DNA from: CALZFJ01 sp051878575
Lineage (GTDB): Bacteria > Bacteroidota > Bacteroidia > Bacteroidales > Muribaculaceae
Assembly: GCA_051878575.1 (NCBI GenBank)
Contig: JBJEKJ010000066.1
Span: 1 to 33,949, forward strand
DNA length: 33,949 bases
Direction: 5' to 3'
Part shown: positions 14,648-22,999 of the stretch, in pieces
Position numbering within the stretch: position 1 is the first letter of the stretch
Layout of the letters: each line of letters begins with the position of its first letter
Notes under the pieces: model-generated
The model's input: only the letters and a program-made list of their open reading frames with translations
Told to the model about the DNA's origin: nothing
Databases searched by the model: none
Position numbers and translations under genes: made by a program

Positions 14648-16045
14648 ATGGACGAGAATGTTGAGAAAAAAGCAAGACGACCGAGAATCGGTGAAAGCAA
14701 GGGCGACATTGTAGAAAATAACAATGACACCCATTATGACATGGGAAGTTATGGTCAGGATCGAGTAGCTGGCGATAAAGTTGCCGCCAGCAGTGATTAC
14801 ACGCCTTCTTCTACCAACTACAATCCGAGAAATTACAGCAACCGACAAGGCGGATACAACAATAACCGTCAGGGTGGCTATGGCAACAACCGTCAGGGTG
14901 GCTACAACAACCGTCAAGGCGGATACAACCGCAACTACAATCCTAATGCCAACTATGACAATCAGGATCTACAGGGCGGCTACGGAAACAACCGTCAAGG
15001 CGGATACAACAATAACCGTCAGGGTGGATACAACAACAACCGTCAGGGTGGATACAACAACAACCGACAGGGCGGATACAACAACCGACAAGGCGGATAC
15101 AACAACAATAACCGTCAAGGCGGATACAACAACCGTCAGGGTGGATACAACAATAACAACCGCCAAGGAGGCTATGGCAACAATAACCGTCAAGGCGGAT
15201 ACAACAACAATAACCGCCAGCAGCGTCGTGGCAACAACCGTCAGCAGAACAACGGACCGCGTCCGCAGATGCGCTTCACTCCGCGTCCGCAGCGCATCGA
15301 GTATGTTTTGCCGGAAATCGATCCAAACGAACCGATACGCTTGAACAAGTTCATGGCAAATGCCGGCGTGTGCTCGCGTCGCGAGGCCGATGAGCTGATT
15401 CAGCAGGGAGTTGTGAAGGTGAACGGCGTTCCGGTGACTGAGCTTGGAACAAAAATCACCCGCAACGACGTGGTGGAATATAACGAAAAGGTGGTTACGC
15501 TCGAGAGCAAGTGCTACGTGCTGCTGAACAAGCCTAAGGATTGCGTGACTACGAGCGACGACCCCAACGGACGCACCACGGTGATGGATCTCGTGAAGGG
15601 CGCATGCACCGAGCGCATATATCCGGTGGGACGCCTCGACCGCAACACTACCGGCGTGCTGCTGCTCACCAACGACGGCGACTTGGCGTCGAAGCTCACT
15701 CACCCGAAATTTGTGAAGAAAAAAATCTACCAAGTGTGGACCGACAAGCCTATCTCGGAGGACGACATGCAGCGCATAGCCGATGGCATTGAGCTCGACG
15801 ACGGGCCAATACATGCCGATGCCGTGAGCTATGTGTCGCCTACCGACCGCAAGCAGGCAGGCATCGAGATTCACTCCGGCCGCAACCGTGTGGTCCGCCG
15901 CATTTTCGAGACTCTTGGCTACCACGTTGTGAAGCTCGACCGCGTGTACTTCGCAGGCCTCACCAAGAAGAATCTTGCCCGCGGAAAGTGGCGCTATCTC
16001 ACACAGGAGGAGGTAAACTTCTTGAAACAAGGTTCTTTTGAATAA
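14648..16045 (+). CDS. rluB: RluB/RsuA-family 23S rRNA pseudouridine synthase with NRQGGY-repeat tail
   Basis: The C-terminal 235 residues of this 465-residue protein are a normal RluB/RsuA-type enzyme. They have an S4 RNA-binding domain (IRLNKFMANAGVCSRREADE, from residue 230), then the catalytic motif GRLDRNTTG with Asp near 331, LLLTNDGDLASKLTHP and GRNRVVRRIFETLGY. Such enzymes isomerise a uridine in 23S (RluB) or 16S (RsuA) rRNA. The choice of RluB is by resemblance. The N-terminal half is low complexity, with thirteen RQGGY motifs and one LQGGY between residues 65 and 190, spaced by Asn-rich linkers. It resembles disordered RNA-binding tails. The gene is followed by asnS after 83 nt, without a visible promoter between them. 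Confidence 0.9.
   Translation: MDENVEKKARRPRIGESKGDIVENNNDTHYDMGSYGQDRVAGDKVAASSDYTPSSTNYNPRNYSNRQGGYNNNRQGGYGNNRQGGYNNRQGGYNRNYNPNANYDNQDLQGGYGNNRQGGYNNNRQGGYNNNRQGGYNNNRQGGYNNRQGGYNNNNRQGGYNNRQGGYNNNNRQGGYGNNNRQGGYNNNNRQQRRGNNRQQNNGPRPQMRFTPRPQRIEYVLPEIDPNEPIRLNKFMANAGVCSRREADELIQQGVVKVNGVPVTELGTKITRNDVVEYNEKVVTLESKCYVLLNKPKDCVTTSDDPNGRTTVMDLVKGACTERIYPVGRLDRNTTGVLLLTNDGDLASKLTHPKFVKKKIYQVWTDKPISEDDMQRIADGIELDDGPIHADAVSYVSPTDRKQAGIEIHSGRNRVVRRIFETLGYHVVKLDRVYFAGLTKKNLARGKWRYLTQEEVNFLKQGSFE
14840..15240 (+). repeat. In-frame degenerate tandem repeat coding for RQGGY-Asn units
   Basis: The DNA repeats a 21-27 nt unit built on CGTCAGGGTGGATACAACAA or close variants. All units are in frame, with spacer length varying by whole Asn codons. 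This is prone to slippage, so copy number may differ between strains. Confidence 0.8.
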
Positions 16046-16063
16046 AAACATAATTTATCAACG

Positions 16064-16112
16064 CATCGAAGGTTGCCCTGCCGAGCCAAAAGCGCAAGGG
16101 AGACCTTCGATG
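16064..16112 (+). promoter_or_regulatory. Leader hairpin directly upstream of asnS
   Basis: Arms CATCGAAGGT (16064-16073) and ACCTTCGATG (16103-16112) form a perfect 10-bp stem. A possible inner CCCT/AGGG stem lies inside. No T-run follows, so it is not a terminator. It ends 16 nt before the asnS ATG, where it could affect translation or mRNA processing. No known T-box features were recognised. Confidence 0.6.
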
Positions 16113-16128
16113 GCAATTTAAGACAATC

Positions 16129-17526
16129 ATGGAGATTAAACGTACAAAAATCGTCGATATTTTCGACCCGAGCCTGATAGGGCAGAAAGTGTGTGTAAAG
16201 GGTTGGGTGAGAACCCGTCGAGGCAACAAGAACGTGCAGTTTGTGGCATTGAACGATGGTTCGACGATTAAGAACATACAGATTGTAATCGACCTGGCAA
16301 AGTTCAGCGAGGAGGAGCTGAAGCCGATAACCACCGGCTCGAGCCTCCATGTGGAGGGAATGCTCGTGGCATCGCAGGGCAAGGGCCAGACGTCGGAAAT
16401 CCAAGCCGAGACGATAGAAATCTACGGTACTGCCGACAGCGAGAGCTATCCCTTGCAGAAGAAGGGGCACACTCTTGAGTTCTTGCGCGAGAAGGCTCAC
16501 CTGCGTCCGCGCACCAACACCTTCGGCGCCGTGCTGCGTGTGCGCAGCGCACTGGCTTTTGCCATACATCGCTTCTTCAATGAGCGTGGATTCTTCTATC
16601 TGAACACTCCGCTTATTACCGCCAGCGACTGTGAGGGAGCGGGAGCTATGTTCCAGGTGACGACGCTCGACCTGAACAATCTTCCGGTGAGCGAGGAGAC
16701 CGGAAAGGTTGACTACTCGCAGGACTTCTTCGGCAAGCAGACGAGCCTCACGGTGTCGGGACAGCTTGAGGGCGAGCTTGGAGCTACCGCTTTGGGCGCC
16801 ATCTATACTTTCGGCCCCACGTTCCGCGCCGAGAACTCCAACACTCCGCGTCATCTCGCAGAGTTTTGGATGATAGAGCCTGAGGTGGCTTTCAACGATA
16901 TTACCGACAATATGGATCTTGCCGAGGCATTTGTGAAATATTGTATCCGCTATGCGCTCGACAACTGCCGCGACGACATAGAGTTCCTCTCGCAGATGTA
17001 CGACAAGGAACTTATCTCGCGCCTGAATTTCGTGCTTGAGAACGACTTCGTGCGGCTTCCCTACACCGAGGGTATCAAGATTCTGCAAGAGTCGGGCAAG
17101 AAATTCGAGTTCCCGGTGTCGTGGGGAATCGACCTCCAGAGCGAGCATGAGCGCTACCTCGTGGAGCAACACTTCAAGCGCCCGGTAATCCTCACCGACT
17201 ATCCGAAGGAAATCAAGGCATTCTATATGAAGCTGAACGAGGATGGCAAGACGGTGCGCGCCATGGACGTGCTATTCCCTAACATTGGCGAGATAATCGG
17301 AGGCTCGGAGCGTGAGGAGAACTACGACAAGCTGATGGGACGCATCGAGGAGCTGCACATCCCTATGAAGGACATGTGGTGGTATCTCGACACTCGCCGC
17401 TTCGGCACTGTGCCTCACTCGGGCTTCGGACTTGGCTTCGAGCGCCTGGTGCTGTTTGTGACCGGAATGACCAACATTCGCGACGTCATTCCTTTCCCGC
17501 GCACACCGAAGAATGCCGAGTTCTAA
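16129..17526 (+). CDS. asnS: Asparaginyl-tRNA synthetase
   Basis: AsnRS charges tRNA-Asn with asparagine. The 465-residue class IIb enzyme has an N-terminal OB-fold anticodon-binding domain (VCVKGWVRTRRGNKNVQFV). The catalytic domain shows motif 2 (TFRAENSNTPRHLAEFWMIE) and motif 3 (GFGLGFERLVLFVTG). The sequence GAGAMFQVTT and the ending RDVIPFPRTPKNAEF are typical of AsnRS rather than AspRS. It is probably co-transcribed with the RluB-type gene. The hairpin immediately upstream is the only regulatory candidate seen. Confidence 0.96.
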   Translation: MEIKRTKIVDIFDPSLIGQKVCVKGWVRTRRGNKNVQFVALNDGSTIKNIQIVIDLAKFSEEELKPITTGSSLHVEGMLVASQGKGQTSEIQAETIEIYGTADSESYPLQKKGHTLEFLREKAHLRPRTNTFGAVLRVRSALAFAIHRFFNERGFFYLNTPLITASDCEGAGAMFQVTTLDLNNLPVSEETGKVDYSQDFFGKQTSLTVSGQLEGELGATALGAIYTFGPTFRAENSNTPRHLAEFWMIEPEVAFNDITDNMDLAEAFVKYCIRYALDNCRDDIEFLSQMYDKELISRLNFVLENDFVRLPYTEGIKILQESGKKFEFPVSWGIDLQSEHERYLVEQHFKRPVILTDYPKEIKAFYMKLNEDGKTVRAMDVLFPNIGEIIGGSEREENYDKLMGRIEELHIPMKDMWWYLDTRRFGTVPHSGFGLGFERLVLFVTGMTNIRDVIPFPRTPKNAEF

Positions 17527-17550
17527 TCTGACACGACGGTATTTGGCAAT

Positions 17551-17596
17551 AAAAAAACAATAGCAGGGCCGCTCCTCAGCGAGTGCCCTGCTATTG
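17551..17596 (-). terminator. Hairpin with T-run on the minus strand, downstream of asnS
   Basis: CAATAGCAGGGC (17558-17569) and GCCCTGCTATTG (17585-17596) form a perfect 12-bp stem. The T7 tract follows only on the minus strand. On the plus strand A7 precedes the stem and no T-run follows. It could still mark the 3' end of asnS mRNA, but its orientation points to a minus-strand transcript coming from the 78-bp array. Confidence 0.6.
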
Positions 17597-17619
17597 CCAT
17601 AATGTGAATAAGGAGGAGG

Positions 17620-17951
17620 CTCGATTTGCACTATCTTTTCATAATATAGGCTGCATCTCGGCAAAAGAAATTTTAGCAAGCTAAATTTCTGTTTGCGCTC
17701 GATTTGCACTATCTTTAGATAATATAGGCTGCATCTCGGCAAATGAAATTTTAGCAAGCTAAATTTCTGTTTGCGCTCGATTTGCACTATCTTTCCATAA
17801 TATAGGCTGCATCTCGGCAAAAGAAATTTTAGCAAGCTAAATTTCTGTTTGCGCTCGATTTGCACTATCTTTTCATAATATAGGCTGCATCTCGGCAAAA
17901 GAAATTTTAGCAAGCTAAATTTCTGTTTGCGCTCGATTTGCACTATCTTTG
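17620..17951 (+). repeat. Four 78-bp tandem repeats plus partial fifth, each with a promoter-like box
   Basis: Units start at 17620, 17698, 17776 and 17854 (exact 78-bp period), with a truncated fifth at 17932. Each has a TTTGCAC-TATCTTT segment, GGCTGCATCTCGGC and an imperfect inverted repeat of about 36 bp centred on TTTAGC-AA-GCTAAA. The units are nearly identical. Differences cluster in the two bases after TATCTTT (TC, AG, CC, TC) and one base before the inverted repeat. Only the fifth copy continues with G (TATCTTTG, 17944-17951), giving a consensus -7 box for the rhomboid gene 36 nt downstream. I recall similar dispersed repeats in other Bacteroidales but cannot verify this here. Confidence 0.9.
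17944..17951 (+). promoter_or_regulatory. -7 box of the rhomboid operon (TAtcTTTG)
   Basis: This is the only consensus TAnnTTTG in the array. Its upstream promoter half lies inside the fourth repeat unit. The likely start of transcription is near 17958, leaving a short leader to the ATG at 17988. Confidence 0.65.
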
Positions 17952-17987
17952 CACTATGATTATAAATAACGCACAATTTAATTAGGT

Positions 17988-18722
17988 ATGATGAATTCTC
18001 GTGGGTCGTTTCTGGGCTCAATTCCCGCAGTGACAAAAAATCTGTTGATTATCAACATACTGATGCTTTTGGCCACATCGGTGTTCCGCAGCAGCGGCAT
18101 CGACCTCAATGGCATCTTGGGACTGCACTATTGGGAGGGGTCGAAATTCAATGTGGCACAGCTCATCACTTACATGTTTTTGCACGACGGCTTCTCGCAT
18201 TTGTTCTTCAATATGTTCTCGCTGTGGATGTTTGGCCGCATACTTGAGCAGGTGTTTGGCGCAAAGCGTTTCCTATTCTATTATATCAGTTGCGGCATCG
18301 GTGCGGCAATAGTGCAGGAGCTTGTGTGGACTTTCTCGTGGGAGAGCACGTTCGCACTTTTCGACAGTAATGGCTTTATGGCCATGAGAGGCGCCGAGGC
18401 CGTGAAATATGGCATAGAGCACGGCATGATGGACGGCTTTTTCAACTCCATGCTCACGATAGGGGCCAGTGGCGCCGTGTTTGGCATTCTGCTTGCTTTT
18501 GGCATGGTGTTCCCCAATATGCCGCTCTACCTGATGTTCATTCCCATCCCCATCAAGGCGAAATGGATGGTAATAGGCTATGGCGCAATAGAACTATTCT
18601 TCGGCGTCAGCGGTTTTCAGGGCTCGGTGGCGCACTTCGCGCATCTTGGTGGCATGATTTTCGGATTCTTCTTGTTGCTTTATTGGAAAAAGAAAGGAGT
18701 GATAGGTGGCGGACTTTATTGA
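17988..18722 (+). CDS. Rhomboid family intramembrane serine protease (first of pair)
   Basis: The 244-residue protein has several hydrophobic helices and the rhomboid catalytic dyad: Ser161 in GASGAVFG and His219 in HFAHLGGMIFG. The helix-2/4 residues in FLHDGFSHLFFNMFSLWMFG (His and Asn of the oxyanion site) are also present. Rhomboids cut transmembrane substrates within the membrane. The substrate here is unknown. It is the first gene after the 78-bp array and overlaps the second rhomboid gene by 17 nt. The start could be either of the two adjacent Met codons. Confidence 0.93.
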   Translation: MMNSRGSFLGSIPAVTKNLLIINILMLLATSVFRSSGIDLNGILGLHYWEGSKFNVAQLITYMFLHDGFSHLFFNMFSLWMFGRILEQVFGAKRFLFYYISCGIGAAIVQELVWTFSWESTFALFDSNGFMAMRGAEAVKYGIEHGMMDGFFNSMLTIGASGAVFGILLAFGMVFPNMPLYLMFIPIPIKAKWMVIGYGAIELFFGVSGFQGSVAHFAHLGGMIFGFFLLLYWKKKGVIGGGLY

Positions 18723-19617
18723 CAAATTGAGGCAGTCGTTTGCGGCTGCGCAGGTGCCTGTGAGGCTTATCTACATCAATGTGGCGGTATTCGTCGTGGT
18801 GAGGGTGGCCGGACTGCTGTGCCTTCTGTTCAATATCGACATCACCTCGGCGCTCACTTATCTCGAGATGCCCTCCGACCTGTCGACTTTCATCAGGCAG
18901 CCGTGGACGCTGATCACCTATCAGTTTCTGCACTACGACCTGCTGCATATTCTGTTCAATATGCTGTGGTTCTACTGGTTTGGCATAATGTTTCACCAAA
19001 TTTTCGGCACCCGCAGGCTTGTGGGGCTATATTTTCTTGGCGGCATCGGCGGCGCCCTGCTTTATGTGGCAGCCTATAATCTGCTCCCGCTCTTTAAGAG
19101 CACTACCGGCTACCTGCTCGGCGCGTCGGCGTCGATACTCGCCATAGTGACTGCCACGGCAGTCCGTCGGCCCGACTACAAGGTAGGGCTGCTATTTCTT
19201 GGCTCAATATCGCTGAAATGGATTGCAATAATCACTATTTTCATTGATTTGATAAGTATCGGCTCGTCCAACACCGGCGGCCATATAGCCCATATCGGAG
19301 GTGCCATCGTGGGAGCGCTATTCGGATTGGCCGACCGCCGCGGCATCGACATAACGGCATTTATCAACAAGGCTATCGACTTTATTGTCGACACCTTCAG
19401 ATGCCGGACACCGAGAATCAAGCCGGGCATATTCCGACGCAATCGCCGGAAAAAGCCCAGTGTTGACAATATGCGCGACGACAACCGCATGGAGCGTCGC
19501 ATGGATCCTGCCGACGAAGCCGAGATGGACAAGATTTTGGCAAAAATCAAGCAATCGGGCTACACCTCGCTGACTGCCGCCGAGAAAAAGCGGCTTTTCG
19601 ACGTGAGCCGGAGATGA
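18706..19617 (+). CDS. Rhomboid family intramembrane serine protease (second of pair) with cytosolic tail
   Basis: The start is a GTG at 18706 (MADFIDKLRQSF), overlapping the previous gene by 17 nt, which suggests translational coupling. The membrane domain shows FLHYDLLHILFNMLWFYWFG, the nucleophile Ser141 in GASAS and His196 in HIAHIGGAIVG. An approximately 80-residue charged C-terminal tail ends in the conserved-looking KILAKIKQSGYTSLTAAEKK segment, found in Bacteroidota rhomboids. The two rhomboids differ enough that they probably have different substrates. The EEP gene starts 3 nt after the stop codon. Confidence 0.93.
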   Translation: MADFIDKLRQSFAAAQVPVRLIYINVAVFVVVRVAGLLCLLFNIDITSALTYLEMPSDLSTFIRQPWTLITYQFLHYDLLHILFNMLWFYWFGIMFHQIFGTRRLVGLYFLGGIGGALLYVAAYNLLPLFKSTTGYLLGASASILAIVTATAVRRPDYKVGLLFLGSISLKWIAIITIFIDLISIGSSNTGGHIAHIGGAIVGALFGLADRRGIDITAFINKAIDFIVDTFRCRTPRIKPGIFRRNRRKKPSVDNMRDDNRMERRMDPADEAEMDKILAKIKQSGYTSLTAAEKKRLFDVSRR

Positions 19618-19620
19618 CGG

Positions 19621-20787
19621 ATGTGGCAAATAAGATATGCACCGACAATAACTTGTAAACGTGATATGAGAAAAAAGTGCGGCACAATATCATCGATTCT
19701 CACCACGGTGGGAGCCTCATTAGGCTTCATCGTGGCAATAATCTATGTGATGTCGGCCTACGGAGGCGTTGCCGACCCTATGGACTCGGCGATACTCCCG
19801 TTGCTTGGGCTCGGATTTCCCATTACGCTTGCCCTTATGCTTGTGCTGCTTGCCATGTGGCTGTGCCTGCGAAAGTGGTGGATTGCGGCGATGACGGCTG
19901 CCGCCATACTTGCCGGTGCCGGACCGCTGCTCACATTCTCGCCGCTCAACGTCGGCGTGCCGACGCCGGCAACCGGTGAGCGGACATTCAAGGTGCTCAC
20001 CTACAATGTGATGAACTTCACCGACTATAGCGGCATACAGCATGAGCCCAACCGCACAATTCAGTATATTCTCGATGTGGATGCCGACTGCGTGTGCTTG
20101 CAGGAGGCCGCTCAGGAGCGCGAATTCGGCACATCGACGGCAGTGAAAGGCATGTTGCCTCTGATTGAGGCAAAATATCCCTACATCTATCGCAAAAAAG
20201 GCGATGTGGTGCTTTTCTCGAAATATCCATTCACCGAGACTGCCGATACGGTGGTTATCGACAAATACGTGAGGGCCAGGGGATGGCGTCTCGACGTCGG
20301 TGGAATGCCAATCACGGTGCTCAGTTGCCATCTTGAGTCGATAAGGCTCACCGAGACCGACAAGGACCTGTATCGCAAGCTGACAAAGTTTAAGAACATG
20401 AGTACCGTCGACGACTTGGAGGAGGTGCGGGAGACGTTGGTGTCGAAGCTCTCAAGGGCTTTCAGGTCGCGCTCATTACAGGCAAGGGAGATTCGTGGAA
20501 TTCTCGACAACACTTGTGGCAACGTGATTCTGTGTGGCGACTTCAACGACACTCCCGGCTCTTTTGCCTATCGCACCATAATGGGCGACGACATGCGCGA
20601 CGCATACGCCGACTGTGCCCTCGGCCCTACCATCACTTATCATAGCAATCGCTTCTTCTTCCGTATCGACCATATACTCTATCGCGGCAATCTCACCGCG
20701 GTAGACATCGAGCGAGGAAAAATCGACAGCTCCGACCATTATCCGCTCATTGCCACCTTCAGGCTCGACGCCCGGAAGCAAGAATGA
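19621..20787 (+). CDS. Membrane-anchored endonuclease/exonuclease/phosphatase (EEP) family protein
   Basis: The N-terminal 110 residues contain three hydrophobic segments. The rest is an EEP-fold domain with the catalytic series LTYNVMNF (Asn), CLQEA (metal Glu), SCHLES (His), GDFND and SSDHYPLIATF (Asp-His). The substrate may be a nucleic acid, lipid or phosphoester; the fold does not decide this. The ATG at 19621 lies 3 nt after the preceding stop. MRKKCGTISS at 19666 is an equally good start, giving a cleaner first helix. Rhomboid-rhomboid-EEP is a recurring Bacteroidales order. Confidence 0.88.
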   Translation: MWQIRYAPTITCKRDMRKKCGTISSILTTVGASLGFIVAIIYVMSAYGGVADPMDSAILPLLGLGFPITLALMLVLLAMWLCLRKWWIAAMTAAAILAGAGPLLTFSPLNVGVPTPATGERTFKVLTYNVMNFTDYSGIQHEPNRTIQYILDVDADCVCLQEAAQEREFGTSTAVKGMLPLIEAKYPYIYRKKGDVVLFSKYPFTETADTVVIDKYVRARGWRLDVGGMPITVLSCHLESIRLTETDKDLYRKLTKFKNMSTVDDLEEVRETLVSKLSRAFRSRSLQAREIRGILDNTCGNVILCGDFNDTPGSFAYRTIMGDDMRDAYADCALGPTITYHSNRFFFRIDHILYRGNLTAVDIERGKIDSSDHYPLIATFRLDARKQE

Positions 20788-20837
20788 CAAGTGTGGCTAT
20801 CTCTAATTTAGAAACAACAAAAATTAATTATATATTT

Positions 20838-22955
20838 ATGAAACGTACATTATTAACATTAACAGCCGCTTGTGCAGTAGTCATGATGGCAAGCGGAGCA
20901 AAAAAGATGGAAAAGGCTGAAAAGAATCCATTTATGGAGGCTTATACCACGAAGTATGAGATTCCTCCTTTCAGTAAAATCAAGTATGAGCACTATATTC
21001 CTGCCATGAAGGCCGGAATTGAGGAGCGCAAGCAGGAAATCTGGGCTATTGTCAGCAACCGCGCGATGCCCGACTTCGACAACACCATTCTTGCCCTCGA
21101 CAACAGCGGAGCGCTGCTCAACAAGGTGTGCTTCGTGTATTACGCCCTCAGCGAGAGCGACAATACCCCCGAGATGGAGAAAATATCGGAGGAGGCAATG
21201 CCTATGCTCACTGCCGCTGCCGACGAGATGATGCTCAATCAGGCTCTTTTCGAGCGAATAAAGCAAGTGTACGACCGTCGTGCGTCGCTCAATCTCACCA
21301 CGGCACAGTCGCGCCTGCTCGACAAATACTACAAGTCGTTTGTGCGCAATGGCGCTCTGCTCTCGCCTGCCGACAAGGAGACTCTGAAAACTATCAACCA
21401 GCAACTTGCCAACTATGAGCTCTCATATAACTCCAACATTCTGAAAGAAACCAACGAGAGTGAGATTGTGGTGGAGAACAGCGCCGAGCTTGCCGGAATA
21501 CCCGAATCGGCTATCGGAACTGCCGCCGAGGAGGCTACCCGCCGCGGCAAGTCGGGAAAATGGGTGTTCACAGTGCATGCGCCGAGCCGCCTTGCAGTGC
21601 TCACCTACGCCGACAACCGCGACCTGCGACGCCGCATGTATGAGACATATACATCGCTCGCAAGCAACGACAACCAATACAACAACTCGGCAAACATCAA
21701 CAACTTGATTCGCCTGCGCACGAAAAAGGCCAACCTGCTCGGTTTCGAGACTTTTGCCGACTATCAGATGGATGCCGTGATGGCAAAGACGGTGAAGAAC
21801 GCCGAGAACCTGCTATATCAGATATGGACTCCTGCTATCGCAAAGGTGAAGGAGGAGGTTGCCGACATGCAGGCTTATGTGAACAATCACGGTGGCGACT
21901 TCAAGATTGCCCCCTACGACTACTATTACTATGCCGAGAAGGTGAAAAAGGAGAAATTCGACCTCAGCGAGGACGACGTGCGCCCATATTTCCAGCTTGA
22001 GAATGTGCTGAAAGGAATATTCCTTATGGCCAACCGCCTCTACGGCATCACTTTCACCGAGATGCCCAAGGCCCCGAAGTACAACCCCGAGGTTACCGTC
22101 TACGACGTGAAAGGTGCCGATGGTAAGCACATAGCAGTGTTCATGACCGACTATTTCCCCCGCAGCACAAAGCGTCAGGGAGCATGGATGAGCGAGATGA
22201 AGGGTGAGTACAACTATAATGGCGTGAGTGAGCGCCCGATTATCTACAACGTGGGCAACTTCACCAAGCCCTCGAAAAATATGCCGTCGCTCCTCACTCT
22301 CGATGAGGTGGAGACTGCTTTCCATGAGTTTGGACACGCATTGCAGGGAATGCTCACCACCGCACAGTTCCGCGGACAGGCAGGAACCAACGTCGACCGC
22401 GACTTTGTGGAGCTCCCATCGCAAATCGACGAGCACTGGGCAATGGAGCCCGAGCTGCTCAAGGAGTATGCCAAGCACTATAAGACCGGAGAGGTGATTC
22501 CCGACGAGCTTATCAAGAAGTTAGACGCCTCGTCGAAGTTCAACCAGGGCTTCACCACCACCGAGCTTGTTGGCGCAGCCTTGCTCGACATCGAGTGGCA
22601 CAAGGTGAACTATGCCTCCGATATCGACGTGAAGGCCTTTGAGCGCTCGGTGGCACGCCGCCTCGGCAAGCCTGAGGAAGTGGAGTTCCGCTATCGCAGC
22701 CCCTACTTCAAGCACATCTTCGGCAGCACTCAATATGCCTGCGGATATTACACCTATCTATGGGCTGAGGTGCTCGATGCCGACGGTTTCGAGTTGTTCA
22801 AGGAGAAAGGCATCTTCGATCCCGCCACTGCCAAGGCTTATCGCGAGAATATCCTTGAGCCAGGCGACAGCGAGGACCCGATGGTGCTCTACAAGCGTTT
22901 CCGCGGACAAGAGCCCACGGTCGATGCCCTGCTCAAGAATCGTGGCCTGAAGTGA
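20838..22955 (+). CDS. Secreted M3-family zinc metallopeptidase (Dcp/oligopeptidase A-like)
   Basis: The 705-residue protein begins with a signal peptide (MKRTLLTLTAACAVVMMASG) and so acts in the periplasm or outside. The zinc motif is HEFGH at about residues 496-500, within ETAFHEFGHALQGML, with downstream FVELPSQIDEHWAMEPE typical of M3 peptidyl-dipeptidases and oligopeptidases. The C-terminus includes FGSTQYACGYYTYLWAEVLD. An upstream in-frame ATG at 20784, overlapping the EEP stop as ATGA, would add 18 residues before the signal peptide and is less likely. It probably degrades oligopeptides. It is placed within the rhomboid-led transcription run. Confidence 0.94.
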   Translation: MKRTLLTLTAACAVVMMASGAKKMEKAEKNPFMEAYTTKYEIPPFSKIKYEHYIPAMKAGIEERKQEIWAIVSNRAMPDFDNTILALDNSGALLNKVCFVYYALSESDNTPEMEKISEEAMPMLTAAADEMMLNQALFERIKQVYDRRASLNLTTAQSRLLDKYYKSFVRNGALLSPADKETLKTINQQLANYELSYNSNILKETNESEIVVENSAELAGIPESAIGTAAEEATRRGKSGKWVFTVHAPSRLAVLTYADNRDLRRRMYETYTSLASNDNQYNNSANINNLIRLRTKKANLLGFETFADYQMDAVMAKTVKNAENLLYQIWTPAIAKVKEEVADMQAYVNNHGGDFKIAPYDYYYYAEKVKKEKFDLSEDDVRPYFQLENVLKGIFLMANRLYGITFTEMPKAPKYNPEVTVYDVKGADGKHIAVFMTDYFPRSTKRQGAWMSEMKGEYNYNGVSERPIIYNVGNFTKPSKNMPSLLTLDEVETAFHEFGHALQGMLTTAQFRGQAGTNVDRDFVELPSQIDEHWAMEPELLKEYAKHYKTGEVIPDELIKKLDASSKFNQGFTTTELVGAALLDIEWHKVNYASDIDVKAFERSVARRLGKPEEVEFRYRSPYFKHIFGSTQYACGYYTYLWAEVLDADGFELFKEKGIFDPATAKAYRENILEPGDSEDPMVLYKRFRGQEPTVDALLKNRGLK

Positions 22956-22999
22956 CACGCCGCATTAGCATAACTAAACAAACATTAATGTAGAATAAT

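Noticed and set aside
14840..15240. CRISPR or non-coding satellite
   Set aside because: The repeats stay in frame within a long gene and vary by whole codons, so they are coding repeats.
16046..16128. T-box leader for asnS
   Set aside because: No T-box sequence, specifier loop or terminator/antiterminator pair. The region is only 83 nt long.
14969..17172. Long minus-strand open frames opposite the RluB-type gene and asnS
   Set aside because: Shadows of high-confidence genes. The valine-rich repeats mirror the RQGGY coding repeat.
17620..17951. CRISPR array
   Set aside because: The 78-bp units are contiguous and nearly identical, with no unique spacers and no cas genes nearby.
17272..18036. 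254-codon minus-strand open frame containing four 26-residue repeats
   Set aside because: It exists because the 78-bp unit is a multiple of three and lacks stops in that frame. It runs antisense into asnS, has no family resemblance and no promoter.
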